Source of the DNA: Acidobacteriaceae bacterium
GTDB lineage: Bacteria; Acidobacteriota; Terriglobia; Terriglobales; Acidobacteriaceae
Direction: 5' to 3'
Assembly: GCA_003134655.1 (NCBI GenBank)
Contig: PLBY01000097.1
Location: forward strand, 48,758-112,757
Length of the DNA stretch: 64,000 bases
Below are positions 1 through 7,294 of the stretch, piece by piece. Under the pieces are notes generated by a model, which ran no database searches, was not told the origin of the DNA, and saw only the letters and a program-made list of their open reading frames with translations. Both the position numbers and the translations under genes were made by a program. Position 1 is the first letter of the stretch, and each line of letters opens with the position of its first letter.

Positions 1-4
1 AATC

Positions 5-2158
5 GTGACCGCCCCCGCACAAGTGATGGGTGCTGGGCAGTCTAAGAGCCCTGTTGTTGTTGCGTTGCCGCAGGGTACCCGCGAGTCTGCTTCGCCGCAG
101 GGTAACACCGCTGGACGAGTTGCGGCGAATCGCGCGCAGAAGGAGCTACACGACCTCCGCCCGAATCCAGGCGACCTCAGCTTTCTGCCCCCCGTGACTT
201 ACTACTCTGGGGGGAAATATGGCTTCTTCGTTACTGTTTCGGATGTCAATGGCGACGGTAGGCCCGACTTGGTTACCGCGAACGAATATCCAAGCGGCGG
301 TTCGGGCAACGGCGCCGTTGGGGTTCTGCTAGGTAACGGCGACGGAACTTTTCAGCCAGCAGTCTCCTACGACTCGGGTGGAACCTATGCTTACTACGTG
401 GCCGTCGCGGATCTCAACGGGGACGGCAAGCCGGATCTGGTCGTAGCTAACCTCTTAAGCCCCAACCTAGGAGTATTGCTGGGCAATGGCGACGGAACCT
501 TCCAGGCGGCAGTGAGCTACGGCTCAGGTGGTGGCGGCGCTAATTCTGTGGTGGTGGCGGACGTAAACGGTGACGGCAAACCCGATTTGGTGGTGGCCGG
601 CGGCGTGAACTTAGGCGTACTGCTGGGCAATGGCGACGGAACTTTCCAGGCGGCAGTTCGCTATAGTCCAGGCAGCGGCAGCGCGGCCAATTCTGTAAAA
701 GTGGCAGATGTTAATGGTGACGGCAAACTGGACATCATGGTGGCACTTGGATGTACCAATAACTGCAAACACGGAGGAGTGGGAGTTTTGCTCGGCAATG
801 GCGACGGAACATTCCAGACACCAGCAACTTTTGACTCTGGCGGGACCTATGCTTCTTCGGTTACGGTTGCCGACTTCAATCGTGATGGCAAACTGGACCT
901 CTTGCTGGCTAATCAGTGCCTAAACAGCACCAGCTGTCCGAACGGTTCAGTGAGTGTGCTCCTGGGCAACGGCAACGGAACATTCCAAGCGGCGGTCAGC
1001 TACCCCTTGAGCGGTTCAGCCGTTAGCATGGCGGTCGGAGACTTGAACGGGGATGGCCTGCTGGATGTTGGGGTGGTGACCGTTAACACAGGCAACAATT
1101 TTGGCGTGATGCTGGGTAACGGCGATGGGAGCTTTCAGCCCCCGATTTCTTATGACTCTGGGGGAAACGCTCCTTACTCGATAGCTCTCGCAGATGTGAA
1201 CGGGGACGCCAAGTTGGACGTTCTCGTGATGGACGCCAGCGGCACTGGAAATGACCAAGCCCTTGTGGGCGTGCTTCTGAACAACAGCAACCTCAGCCCT
1301 ACAGCCACAACGTTGGTTTCATCACCCAATCCTTCGCTGTTTGGTCAAGCGGTCACCTTCACGGCAACGGTGAGTTCGGCGGCTGGAACTCCGCCAAACG
1401 GAGAGATCGTCACATTCAACAACGGATCAGCGGTTCTGGGTACCGCTCCGTTGAGCGGAGGGAGCGCATCGCTCATCACCTCCTCGCTGGCAACGGGCAT
1501 ATTCACCATTACGGCAAGTTACAGCGGCGATGTCGACTTCGCCGCCAGTACTTCCTCTGGGCTCCGGCAAGTGGTAAATTCCAGTAACAAGAACGCGACG
1601 TCGACGGCGCTTGTTTCCAGCCTGAATCCTTCCACCTACGGGCAGAAAGTAACTTGGACGGCGACGGTTATCTCCTCCGGTTCAACCACTCCGACCGGGA
1701 AAGTGCAGTTCACATGGAGCGGCCACACGATTGGTTCCGCGACACTCAACAGCGGCGGCGTGGCGACTCTCACCAAATCGAATCTCAACGCGGACACTTA
1801 TCCGCTGACGGCGGTGTACGGGGGCGACGCGGCCAATTTAGGCAGCACATCCGCTGTACTGAACCAGGTGGTATTGCAGGCAACAAGCAGCGCCACGCTC
1901 ACTTCGTCGCCGAATCCCTCCACGCAAGGTCAGGCGGTGACGTTCACTGCGAAGATTTCGTCGGCGACCGTGACCCCGACGGGCCCAGTTACATTCACGG
2001 CGGGGAAGACGGTGCTGGGGACAGGTCAACTCAGCGGCGGCAAAGCTACGCTGACCATCTCGTCCCTGGCGGTGGGCTCGACCACAGTCACGGCGACCTA
2101 CAACGGAGACTCCAATATCGCGAAGAGCTCAGCTTCGGTCACGCAGACGGTGCACTAG
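5..2158 (+). CDS. FG-GAP/VCBS repeat protein with Ig-like repeats (probably 5'-partial)
   Basis: Probable secreted or surface protein of unknown role. After a low-complexity N-terminal stretch come about seven FG-GAP/VCBS repeats (roughly residues 60-430), each with a calcium-loop-like core such as NGDGKPDLVVA followed by LGNGDGTFQ. Three Ig-like repeats of about 90 residues (Big_3_5 type) follow at roughly 435-717, each with an N-terminal SSPNPS or SSLNPS motif and a SGD/GGD/NGD turn near the end. The FG-GAP half should form a beta-propeller; the Ig half is probably a stalk or adhesive tail. No signal peptide is visible and the frame is open to the window edge, so the GTG at 5 is probably internal and the true start lies upstream. 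Such proteins are abundant in Acidobacteriota. Domain call is firm, function unknown. Confidence 0.85.
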   Translation: MTAPAQVMGAGQSKSPVVVALPQGTRESASPQGNTAGRVAANRAQKELHDLRPNPGDLSFLPPVTYYSGGKYGFFVTVSDVNGDGRPDLVTANEYPSGGSGNGAVGVLLGNGDGTFQPAVSYDSGGTYAYYVAVADLNGDGKPDLVVANLLSPNLGVLLGNGDGTFQAAVSYGSGGGGANSVVVADVNGDGKPDLVVAGGVNLGVLLGNGDGTFQAAVRYSPGSGSAANSVKVADVNGDGKLDIMVALGCTNNCKHGGVGVLLGNGDGTFQTPATFDSGGTYASSVTVADFNRDGKLDLLLANQCLNSTSCPNGSVSVLLGNGNGTFQAAVSYPLSGSAVSMAVGDLNGDGLLDVGVVTVNTGNNFGVMLGNGDGSFQPPISYDSGGNAPYSIALADVNGDAKLDVLVMDASGTGNDQALVGVLLNNSNLSPTATTLVSSPNPSLFGQAVTFTATVSSAAGTPPNGEIVTFNNGSAVLGTAPLSGGSASLITSSLATGIFTITASYSGDVDFAASTSSGLRQVVNSSNKNATSTALVSSLNPSTYGQKVTWTATVISSGSTTPTGKVQFTWSGHTIGSATLNSGGVATLTKSNLNADTYPLTAVYGGDAANLGSTSAVLNQVVLQATSSATLTSSPNPSTQGQAVTFTAKISSATVTPTGPVTFTAGKTVLGTGQLSGGKATLTISSLAVGSTTVTATYNGDSNIAKSSASVTQTVH

Positions 2159-2300
2159 CGGACTCCGGGCGCGGAATCGTCCGAACCGCGCCGTTCGGTT
2201 CCACAGGAGTGCCTAGGCTTAGGCTCGTCGAACGGTTTGTGAAATCATCGCGCTTACGAGAATTGCTCTGAGGTCCGGATAGCTTCCAGCAGTGGTGTCT

Positions 2301-2330
2301 TTGGAGTACCTCCTTCGTTTCTCCTACAAT
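2301..2330 (+). promoter_or_regulatory. candidate sigma70-type promoter for the DUF302 gene
   Basis: A TTGGAG hexamer at 2301-2306 and TACAAT at 2325-2330 are separated by 18 bp, about 50 bp ahead of the ATG at 2381. The match is by eye only; the -35 box is one to two bases from consensus. Confidence 0.4.
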
Positions 2331-2380
2331 CTAGGCATTCGGGGGTAGCGAAACCCGACTATTGAGAGGAGGGGTGTGAT

Positions 2381-2770
2381 ATGGGGAAGGAGAGCGGGTT
2401 GGTTCAGGTGGCGAGCCATTATTCGGTGGATGAAACAATCAAGCGGTTACAGTCGGCTTTCGCGGAGAAGGGGCTGCAGGTGTTCGCTGTGATTGATCAC
2501 AGCGGCGAGGCGGAGAAAGTTGGGCTGAAGATGAGGCCGACGAAGGTACTGATCTTCGGGAGTCCGAAGGGCGGGACTCCGCTGATGGTGGCGGCCCCGA
2601 GCCTGGCGATTGATCTGCCGCTGAAGGCGCTGGTGGCGGAGGACGTGGCAGGCAAAGTTTCGGTGACATACAACGATCCGGCGTATTTGAAGGAGCGGCA
2701 TGGCGTGCCGGAAGACTTGATCAAGAATCTTGCGGGGGCGGGCGTTGTGATCGGGAAAGCTGTGGAATAA
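2381..2770 (+). CDS. DUF302 domain protein
   Basis: A 129-residue cytoplasmic protein matching the DUF302 family in length and pattern: an N-terminal YSVDETIKRL helix, the central KVLIFGSPKGGTPLM strand-turn and the C-terminal AYLKERHG segment. DUF302 proteins are small alpha/beta proteins of unknown biochemical role. The ATG has a strong purine-rich Shine-Dalgarno (GAGAGGAGGGG) just upstream. It is followed on the same strand by a DUF202 membrane protein, so the two may be co-transcribed. The TAA stop sits inside the left copy of a 9-bp direct repeat that flanks a REP-like insertion. Confidence 0.85.
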   Translation: MGKESGLVQVASHYSVDETIKRLQSAFAEKGLQVFAVIDHSGEAEKVGLKMRPTKVLIFGSPKGGTPLMVAAPSLAIDLPLKALVAEDVAGKVSVTYNDPAYLKERHGVPEDLIKNLAGAGVVIGKAVE

Positions 2771-2838
2771 TGAGACCCCCAACCTTCGACAGGCTCAGGG
2801 CAGGCTTTCTCGCGCAAAGAGCGCGCGGGTAATGAGAC
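2768..2838. repeat. REP-like element flanked by 9-bp direct repeats
   Basis: TAATGAGAC occurs at 2768-2776 and again at 2830-2838. Between them lies a short GC-rich segment beginning with a CTTCGACAGGCTCAGGGC palindrome-like core and ending in a GCGCGC-rich stretch. The direct repeats look like a target duplication around a small interspersed repeat. No coding content. Confidence 0.5.
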
Positions 2839-2854
2839 ACCCGGAGAGATCTTA

Positions 2855-3238
2855 GTGGAAAATGCAAACTCCAATCGGGCGCGCGACCATCTGGCGAATG
2901 AGCGGACGTTTCTTGCTTGGGTGCGGACCGGGGCCGCGATCGTCGTGTTTGGATTTGCGATCGGGCGGTTTGCAATTGCCATTCGGCAGTTGACGGAACT
3001 GCAGGGGCATCCGGTACGGACGGCGGGGATTTCGGTATGGCTGGGATCCTTCACGATCGCTGCTGGGGTGCTGCTGGTGGTTGCGGGGTTGGTTCGGTAT
3101 CGCAAGACGCGCGCGCAGTTGGATGCGGGGACGTTTGAGCCGGCGGGGTTTGTGCTGGATCTGATTACGATCTTGACGGTGTTGTTTGGGCTGGCGCTGG
3201 CGGGGTATTTGATTTACGCGGAAATGAGCATGGGGTGA
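2855..3238 (+). CDS. DUF202 family inner-membrane protein (YidH-like)
   Basis: A 127-residue protein with a DUF202 signature: the N-terminal RDHLANERTFLAWVRTG motif, then three hydrophobic segments at about residues 28-48, 62-84 and 102-124. The family (YidH/YidG in E. coli) consists of small inner-membrane proteins of unknown function. The GTG start is preceded by GGAGAG at 2843-2848. It lies 84 bp after the DUF302 gene on the same strand. Confidence 0.85.
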   Translation: MENANSNRARDHLANERTFLAWVRTGAAIVVFGFAIGRFAIAIRQLTELQGHPVRTAGISVWLGSFTIAAGVLLVVAGLVRYRKTRAQLDAGTFEPAGFVLDLITILTVLFGLALAGYLIYAEMSMG

Positions 3239-3247
3239 GGGCGGGAA

Positions 3248-3306
3248 GGGGCTAAAGCCCTCGGCTTTCTTGGCTCCCAACGCGGCCCTGAAGGGCCGCT
3301 CTTCAA
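3248..3306. repeat. REP-like double hairpin
   Basis: Two adjacent palindromes: GGGCTAAAGCCC at 3249-3260 and an 18-nt hairpin GCGGCCCTGAAGGGCCGC at 3282-3299, followed by TCTTC. A near-identical hairpin in the opposite orientation lies at 53921-53944. This is the typical look of dispersed REP sequences in acidobacterial genomes; it may also act as a weak terminator before rpiA. Confidence 0.65.
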
Positions 3307-3338
3307 CGCCATGCGTAGGGCTGGGGTTACGGAAGACT

Positions 3339-4016
3339 ATGGCGAACGATCAGGAAAAAGAGGCGGCGGCGCGGGCCAGTTTGCAGTTTGTGAAAGACGG
3401 GCACGTGGTGGGGCTCGGGACTGGGTCGACGGCAGCGTACTTTATCAGGTTGCTGGGCGAGAAGGTCAAGAATGGGATGCGAGTGCGCGGGATTCCTACG
3501 TCGGACCGGTCGCGGGAACTAGCGGAAAGTCTGGGGATTCCGCTGACTACGCTGGATGAATGCCAGGAGATCGCAGTCACCGTGGATGGAGCGGATGAAG
3601 TGGATCCACAGCTGCGATTGATTAAGGGTGGTGGCGGGGCGATGTTGCGGGAGAAGATTGTGGCGTCGGCGACCAAGCAACTTGTGATTGTGGCGGATGC
3701 GACGAAGCAGGTGCCGGTGCTGGGGAAGTTTCCGCTGCCGGTGGAGGTGATCCAGTTCGCGCAGGCACTGGTGGCGAAACGGATTACCGCACTGGGAGCG
3801 AAGGTGTCGGTGCGACTGAATGGCGATGGGACTCCTTATGTAACGGATGAGAGGAATCACATTCTGGATTGCCGCTTTGGGCAGATTGCGGATGCGGATG
3901 TTCTGGCTCGGCAGCTCAGCGAGATGCCAGGGGTGGTGGAGCATGGGCTGTTTATCAGGATGGCGAGTGTGGTGTTGTTTGCGCGGGGGAGCGAGATTGT
4001 GGAGTTGAGAAGGTAG
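3339..4016 (+). CDS. rpiA: ribose-5-phosphate isomerase A
   Basis: Interconverts ribose 5-phosphate and ribulose 5-phosphate in the non-oxidative pentose phosphate pathway (cytoplasm). The 226-residue protein carries the RpiA hallmarks: GLGTGSTAAYFI near residue 30 (substrate loop), DGADEVD near 85 (catalytic Asp region) and KGGGGAMLREKIVA (catalytic Lys/Glu region). The start at 3339 (MANDQEKEAA) has GGAAG upstream and gives normal family length; an in-frame upstream ATG at 3270 would add 23 residues translated from the REP element and is rejected. Together with the ribokinase at 47.8 kb it could return ribose freed by nucleoside hydrolases to central metabolism. Confidence 0.96.
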   Translation: MANDQEKEAAARASLQFVKDGHVVGLGTGSTAAYFIRLLGEKVKNGMRVRGIPTSDRSRELAESLGIPLTTLDECQEIAVTVDGADEVDPQLRLIKGGGGAMLREKIVASATKQLVIVADATKQVPVLGKFPLPVEVIQFAQALVAKRITALGAKVSVRLNGDGTPYVTDERNHILDCRFGQIADADVLARQLSEMPGVVEHGLFIRMASVVLFARGSEIVELRR

Positions 4017-4029
4017 CAACGAAAGCGAG

Positions 4030-4073
4030 CCGAGCTTTGCTCGGCATGGACGGCCGAGGCGGCCGTCCCCACA
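4030..4073. repeat. REP-like palindromes, second copy at 55.6 kb
   Basis: Hairpins CCGAGCTTTGCTCGG (4030-4044) and a 21-nt palindrome at 4048-4068. The 26 bp at 4048-4073 recur exactly, as reverse complement, at 55648-55673. Both copies are intergenic. Confidence 0.7.
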
Positions 4074-4093
4074 CAAGCCTACATAAGGATTGA

Positions 4094-4978
4094 ATGGCGA
4101 CCGGAGTACAAATTCGCGGGTGGAGTGGGCCGTCGAGAAGGCGGGTGCCGCGCTTTCTGCTGCAGGCGCCGCTGGACGTGACGGTGCTGCGGTCGGGGAT
4201 CCCGGATACGGTACCGGGGCGATCGGTGAACGTGTGCGAGCGTGGAATTTCGGCGATGCTGGCGGGAGAACTGGTTCCGGGTGAGGCGGTGGGGATTGAG
4301 GTCCGCCTGTCGCAGGCGATGGATTCGCTGCGAACACGGGCGCTGGTGCGGTATCAGGACAAGTTGCGCTGCGGGCTCGAGTTTGTGGGATTGTCAGTCG
4401 AGCAGCGGGCAGCCATCCGCGAATGGGCGAAGGAGTCGAAGGCCGAGACGGAGATCATTGCGAGTCCGGCTCCTGTGTCGGAGAAAAAAGGACCGGACAC
4501 TGGTGGAAGTAGCGGGGCGACCGCGGGAGACGGAAGCGGCCGCAGACCGAAGAAGAGACGGCGCTGGCTGGGCTGGGCGCTTTTCTTGATTTTTGTGGCG
4601 GCCGCCGCTGGTGTGGCTTGGTGGCGCTGGAACCGCGGTTGGGAAGAGCTGGAGTCGGAGTTGAAGAGTCGGCAAGTCTCGTCGGCGGACAAGCCACAGG
4701 CGCAGGTGTCGGCGGAAGTGATGGAGAAGTTGCTGGTGCACAAGGTGGCGCCGACGTATCCGGCGGAGGCGCGGAAGGAAAATCTGCAGGGGATCATCGC
4801 GCTGGATATTGTCGTGGGGCGGGATGGATCGGTGGTGAGTATGCACGCGCTGAATGGGCCCGAGGTGCTGGCGCGCGCGGCGATGGACGCCTTGCGCTGG
4901 TGGACGTTTGAGCCGTACCGGGTGAATGGAGAGCCGGCGGTGGTCGAGACGACGGTGGCGGTGGAGTTTAAGAGATAG
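4094..4978 (+). CDS. PilZ domain - TonB C-terminal domain fusion protein
   Basis: A 294-residue protein with an unusual order. Residues about 14-115 resemble a PilZ domain, with an RRVPR motif near residue 17 and a degenerate second motif NVCERG in place of the canonical D/NxSxxG. A basic cluster RPKKRRR precedes one transmembrane helix at about 155-176. The C-terminal 85 residues are a TonB-type domain (KVAPTYPAEARKENLQG, later WWTFEPYRVNGEPA). PilZ domains commonly bind c-di-GMP and TonB C-termini contact outer-membrane receptors, so the protein may couple a cytoplasmic nucleotide signal to envelope energy transduction. That is inference: the PilZ motif is imperfect and no ExbB/ExbD lies nearby. 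ATG 4094 has AAGGA at 4085. Confidence 0.8.
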   Translation: MATGVQIRGWSGPSRRRVPRFLLQAPLDVTVLRSGIPDTVPGRSVNVCERGISAMLAGELVPGEAVGIEVRLSQAMDSLRTRALVRYQDKLRCGLEFVGLSVEQRAAIREWAKESKAETEIIASPAPVSEKKGPDTGGSSGATAGDGSGRRPKKRRRWLGWALFLIFVAAAAGVAWWRWNRGWEELESELKSRQVSSADKPQAQVSAEVMEKLLVHKVAPTYPAEARKENLQGIIALDIVVGRDGSVVSMHALNGPEVLARAAMDALRWWTFEPYRVNGEPAVVETTVAVEFKR

Positions 4979-5122
4979 GCTTCCGGCTCTCGGCTTCCGG
5001 CTTCCGGAAATTTCCTGTCTGCGAGGTCTCGAACAACAAGGATTTTTAGGTTCACAGAAAGCGCCCATTCGACGAGCGTACGGAACGGGTGTCGCTGAAG
5101 CCGGCAGCCGAGAGCCGGAAGC
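4979..5122. repeat. imperfect inverted repeat (MITE-like) between convergent genes
   Basis: About 28-bp arms at 4979-5007 and 5095-5122 are nearly perfect reverse complements (about three mismatches), built of CTTCCGGCTCTCGG-type units, with roughly 90 bp between. The element starts directly after the stop codon of the PilZ-TonB gene and ends just before the stop codon of the convergent membrane-protein gene, so it could also form a large terminator hairpin for both. Confidence 0.65.
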
Positions 5123-5126
5123 CGTT

Positions 5127-5561
5127 CTAGTCTCTCTTCTTGCGCAGGGCGTGTAGAACTGCAGTGCCGCTGATGCCGAAGCACAGAATGGAGCCCAAGG
5201 CGGCGACCAGCATGACGTTGGCGCTGAAGTGCAGGACGTCGGCGATGACCGCGGTAACAGCGAAGATTAATCCCAGAACATTGAGCCAAAGCGGGGCGTG
5301 GACTTCGGCGCTCGTGTCCTTGCGAAGCCGAAGTTGCAGCAGCAGAGCGGCGAGCCCGATGGCCGCCACGACGACCAGGGCCAGTGGGCTGGAGAAGGCG
5401 GAGCGGTTGGTGTAGATCACTACCAGAGCGAGCGCGAGGAGCAGGAGCCCGGCGGCAACGATGCTCGAGCGCCGAGACTTAGGCGCGGGGGCCGGGTTGG
5501 AAGGGGCATCGGTCAAGGAGTTCCGTCCCAAGTTATACAGGGCGGAGCGGGACGTTTTCAA
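5127..5561 (-). CDS. hypothetical four-helix membrane protein
   Basis: A 144-residue protein with four hydrophobic segments at about 34-50, 57-76, 90-108 and 114-134, paired as two helical hairpins, and a basic C-terminus (RKKRD). I do not recognise a family. The assigned TTG start at 5561 has no clear ribosome site; in-frame TTG codons at 5531 and 5516 would remove only part of the polar N-terminus, so the start is uncertain. It is downstream of, and on the same strand as, the broken LuxR-type regulator. Confidence 0.55.
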   Translation of the reverse strand: MKTSRSALYNLGRNSLTDAPSNPAPAPKSRRSSIVAAGLLLLALALVVIYTNRSAFSSPLALVVVAAIGLAALLLQLRLRKDTSAEVHAPLWLNVLGLIFAVTAVIADVLHFSANVMLVAALGSILCFGISGTAVLHALRKKRD

Positions 5562-5653
5562 TTCGACGGCGTCGGCGCCGAACTCTCCAATTTACTCCGA
5601 CAGCTTTTTCATTCCTCGGACAGACCAACTTCCTTTTTCCCGGCCGACCACAA

Positions 5654-6385
5654 TCACGCGCTGGGCAGAATGCGGGTGGTGCCGGCGAGCCATTCGGCTT
5701 GGCGGGGGTCTCCGTTGTTGACCGCGTAGAGGACGAGTTCCACGCGGTCGAGATGCCGAGCTTTTCGAAGATACGGTAAAGGTATTTCTTGATGGTGTGC
5801 TCGCTGAGGTTGAGTTCGCGGGCAATCTCGCGGTTGCCGAGTCCTTCGGCGACGAGGGCGACAACTTGTTCCTCGCGCGGGGTGAGCAGGTTCGTGCCCT
5901 GAGTATTGAGCACGCGCAGAGAGGGAATTTCCGAGATGAGGTCCATGATGTAGTTGAGTTGCTCGGTGCTGGCCCAGATCTGTCCCGCGGCCACACGGAG
6001 AAGGCACCTGCACAGCAGGCGGAGGTTGCCGTCGGTGATGGGGAAGATGCCGCGCGCCCCGGAGCGAAACGCGCTGACTACGAGTTCGCGATCGCAGGTG
6101 TCCGACCAGCAGGACCTTGGGAATCTCGGGATGGGAAAGATGAAACCGGCGCAGTGTCGTCACGGTTTCGGAAATGTTGGCGTTCGCGTTCAACGACAGA
6201 AGCGCGATGCGCGGATGTTTCACGTTGACCGCCTGGAGGATGGAGGCAGTATCCATGGGGCAGGTGGTGATGTGGAACTCGGAGTGGCGACGCAGGGCGC
6301 TCGTGAGCAACTGGGACTGCATACGATTGGAGTCGGCAATGAGGACACCAATCGTCGTCGGAGCGGCGGCGGACGACGGACTCAT
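5654..6385 (-). CDS. LuxR-family response-regulator-like protein, frame broken twice
   Basis: Residues 1-90 look like a receiver domain (TIGVLIADSNRMQSQLL, later KVLLVG), but the usual phospho-acceptor aspartate is absent (ALLSLNANAN at that strand). Near 6085-6095 the protein sense moves to another frame, which reads ELVVSAFRSGARGIF and then a full LuxR-type helix-turn-helix (LTPREEQVVALVAEGLGNREI, EHTIKKYLYRIFEKLGIST). Near 5743-5748 the sense returns to the first frame (RVELVLYAVNN) and ends at 5654. Two compensating indels therefore restore the frame, and correcting both gives a protein of about 244 residues. Either sequencing/assembly errors or a decayed gene. ATG 6385 has GGGAGAAG upstream. 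Likely a DNA-binding regulator if intact. Confidence 0.7.
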   Translation of the reverse strand: MSPSSAAAPTTIGVLIADSNRMQSQLLTSALRRHSEFHITTCPMDTASILQAVNVKHPRIALLSLNANANISETVTTLRRFHLSHPEIPKVLLVGHLRSRTRSQRVSLRGARHLPHHRRQPPPAVQVPSPCGRGTDLGQHRATQLHHGPHLGNSLSARAQYSGHEPAHPARGTSCRPRRRRTRQPRDCPRTQPQRAHHQEIPLPYLRKARHLDRVELVLYAVNNGDPRQAEWLAGTTRILPSA

Positions 6386-6388
6386 CAA

Positions 6389-6939
6389 GTACTTCTCCCA
6401 AAATACTCAAGAAAAACGATGTGGCGATTGCAGGGAGGGGAAGTACGGTCCACAAGGGAACTGGTCACAAAATCTGAGCGCCGCTTTCAAAACGGGAATT
6501 TCGGATTACTGTCCGGCGGGAATGTGGGAAAGCCGGATTCCGCTGTGGAAACTTGATCGAGGCAGAGAAGAGCCAAGACGTGCGCGCAGGCCGTTTCCGC
6601 GGGTAATCGCCGCGGGGTGAAGGGATTTCCGTTCTGGCAGGGACTCAGGTGCGATCTATTTTTGTGACATGACAAACATGCAAGTCTACTTTCGTGGGTA
6701 CTCCCGCGGGAGGTGTGCCCCACTGCCTTTTCCGCGCTGTTCGTGGGGACGAACTTCCACAAGCCATTGATTGGATGCGACGCTCCACCGGGCGACGTGC
6801 TTTCCCGGAAAGGGAGAACGGTCCACTCTGGTAGACGGTACTTCCCATGTCTTGTTCGAATCCCGGTGAGAGCTTAAGTTGCGCAGTAGAGAGGCATGCA
6901 AGCGAACCTCTCGGCGCCGGGGAGGCGGCGCAAGGGCCC
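6389..6939. other. 551-bp region without a convincing gene; probable EPS operon leader
   Basis: No ORF here has coding character. The region lies between the start of the leftward luxR-like gene and the first fragment of the EPS operon, so it should hold divergent promoters. It contains several GC-rich inverted repeats, most clearly a compound hairpin at 6694-6723 with the perfect palindrome CTCCCGCGGGAG at 6701-6712, and the GAGAGG/CCTCTC arms around 6890-6915. These could form a structured 5' leader for the EPS transcript; I cannot match them to a known riboswitch. Confidence 0.4.
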
Positions 6940-7086
6940 ATGAAACGTTTATTCATCTTCGTCCGATTTATAGCCGTGGCCCTATTGATTGTAGATTGTT
7001 GTTCGGCCGCGTTCGCGCAGGGTGAGAAGACTGACCTGAGCGGAAACAAAGAGTGTCCCGCCAGCGCGCGCGTGTTCATCATCTAA
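6940..7086 (+). CDS. signal-peptide fragment, probable detached 5' end of wza
   Basis: A 48-codon frame that begins with a classical signal peptide (basic MKR, a hydrophobic core of about 20 residues, AFAQ cleavage-like site) and stops soon after at TAA. Alone it is too short for a known exported protein. The polysaccharide-export gene at 8.3-9.0 kb lacks exactly such an N-terminus, and joining the two fragments in frame would give about 270 residues, the usual size of Wza-type proteins. I therefore read this as the 5' part of wza, separated by the block at about 7.07-8.3 kb. The GGAGG at 6921 is rather far from the ATG. Confidence 0.5.
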   Translation: MKRLFIFVRFIAVALLIVDCCSAAFAQGEKTDLSGNKECPASARVFII

Positions 7087-7168
7087 ATCGCGTGTTCATC
7101 ATAATCTGGAGGGATGAAAGCCCACGGACAGGAAACCCACGCCTGAAAGCGTGGATTTCTGCTACTAC

Positions 7169-7282
7169 TTACTTGCGGACGTATTTCACAACGTGGTGGA
7201 CGACCTCGAAGACTTCGTGGCAGAACTTCATCGAGCCGAACACTGCCAGCGCAGCCTCTACAAGATGCATGACGTGTTCCAT
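7169..7282 (-). CDS. 37-residue small protein downstream of the KTSC gene
   Basis: A short frame (MEHVMHLVEAALAVFGSMKF, then a His/Val-rich end KYVRK) preceded by an excellent Shine-Dalgarno, AGGAGG, about 9 bp before the ATG at 7282. It starts 12 bp after the stop codon of the KTSC gene, so the two form an operon. The peptide is amphipathic (VVHHVV, FEVV) with one helix-like stretch. No family recognised. Coding status rests on the ribosome site and spacing. Confidence 0.55.
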   Translation of the reverse strand: MEHVMHLVEAALAVFGSMKFCHEVFEVVHHVVKYVRK

Positions 7283-7294
7283 CTAGATAGCCTC

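Noticed and set aside
1654..2271. 205-codon alternative frame at the end of the first gene
   Set aside because: It overlaps Ig-like repeats in the main frame; its translation is low-complexity Arg/Gly/His without family pattern.
6850..6880. tRNA-like T-loop (TGTTCGAATCC) near the EPS leader
   Set aside because: The T-stem arms do not pair and no acceptor, D or anticodon arm can be drawn around it.
7128..7156. CCACGC-CTGAAA-GCGTGG hairpin as an IS200/IS605 end or omega-RNA remnant
   Set aside because: The resemblance is short and no TnpA or TnpB fragment is nearby; more likely another REP-like hairpin.
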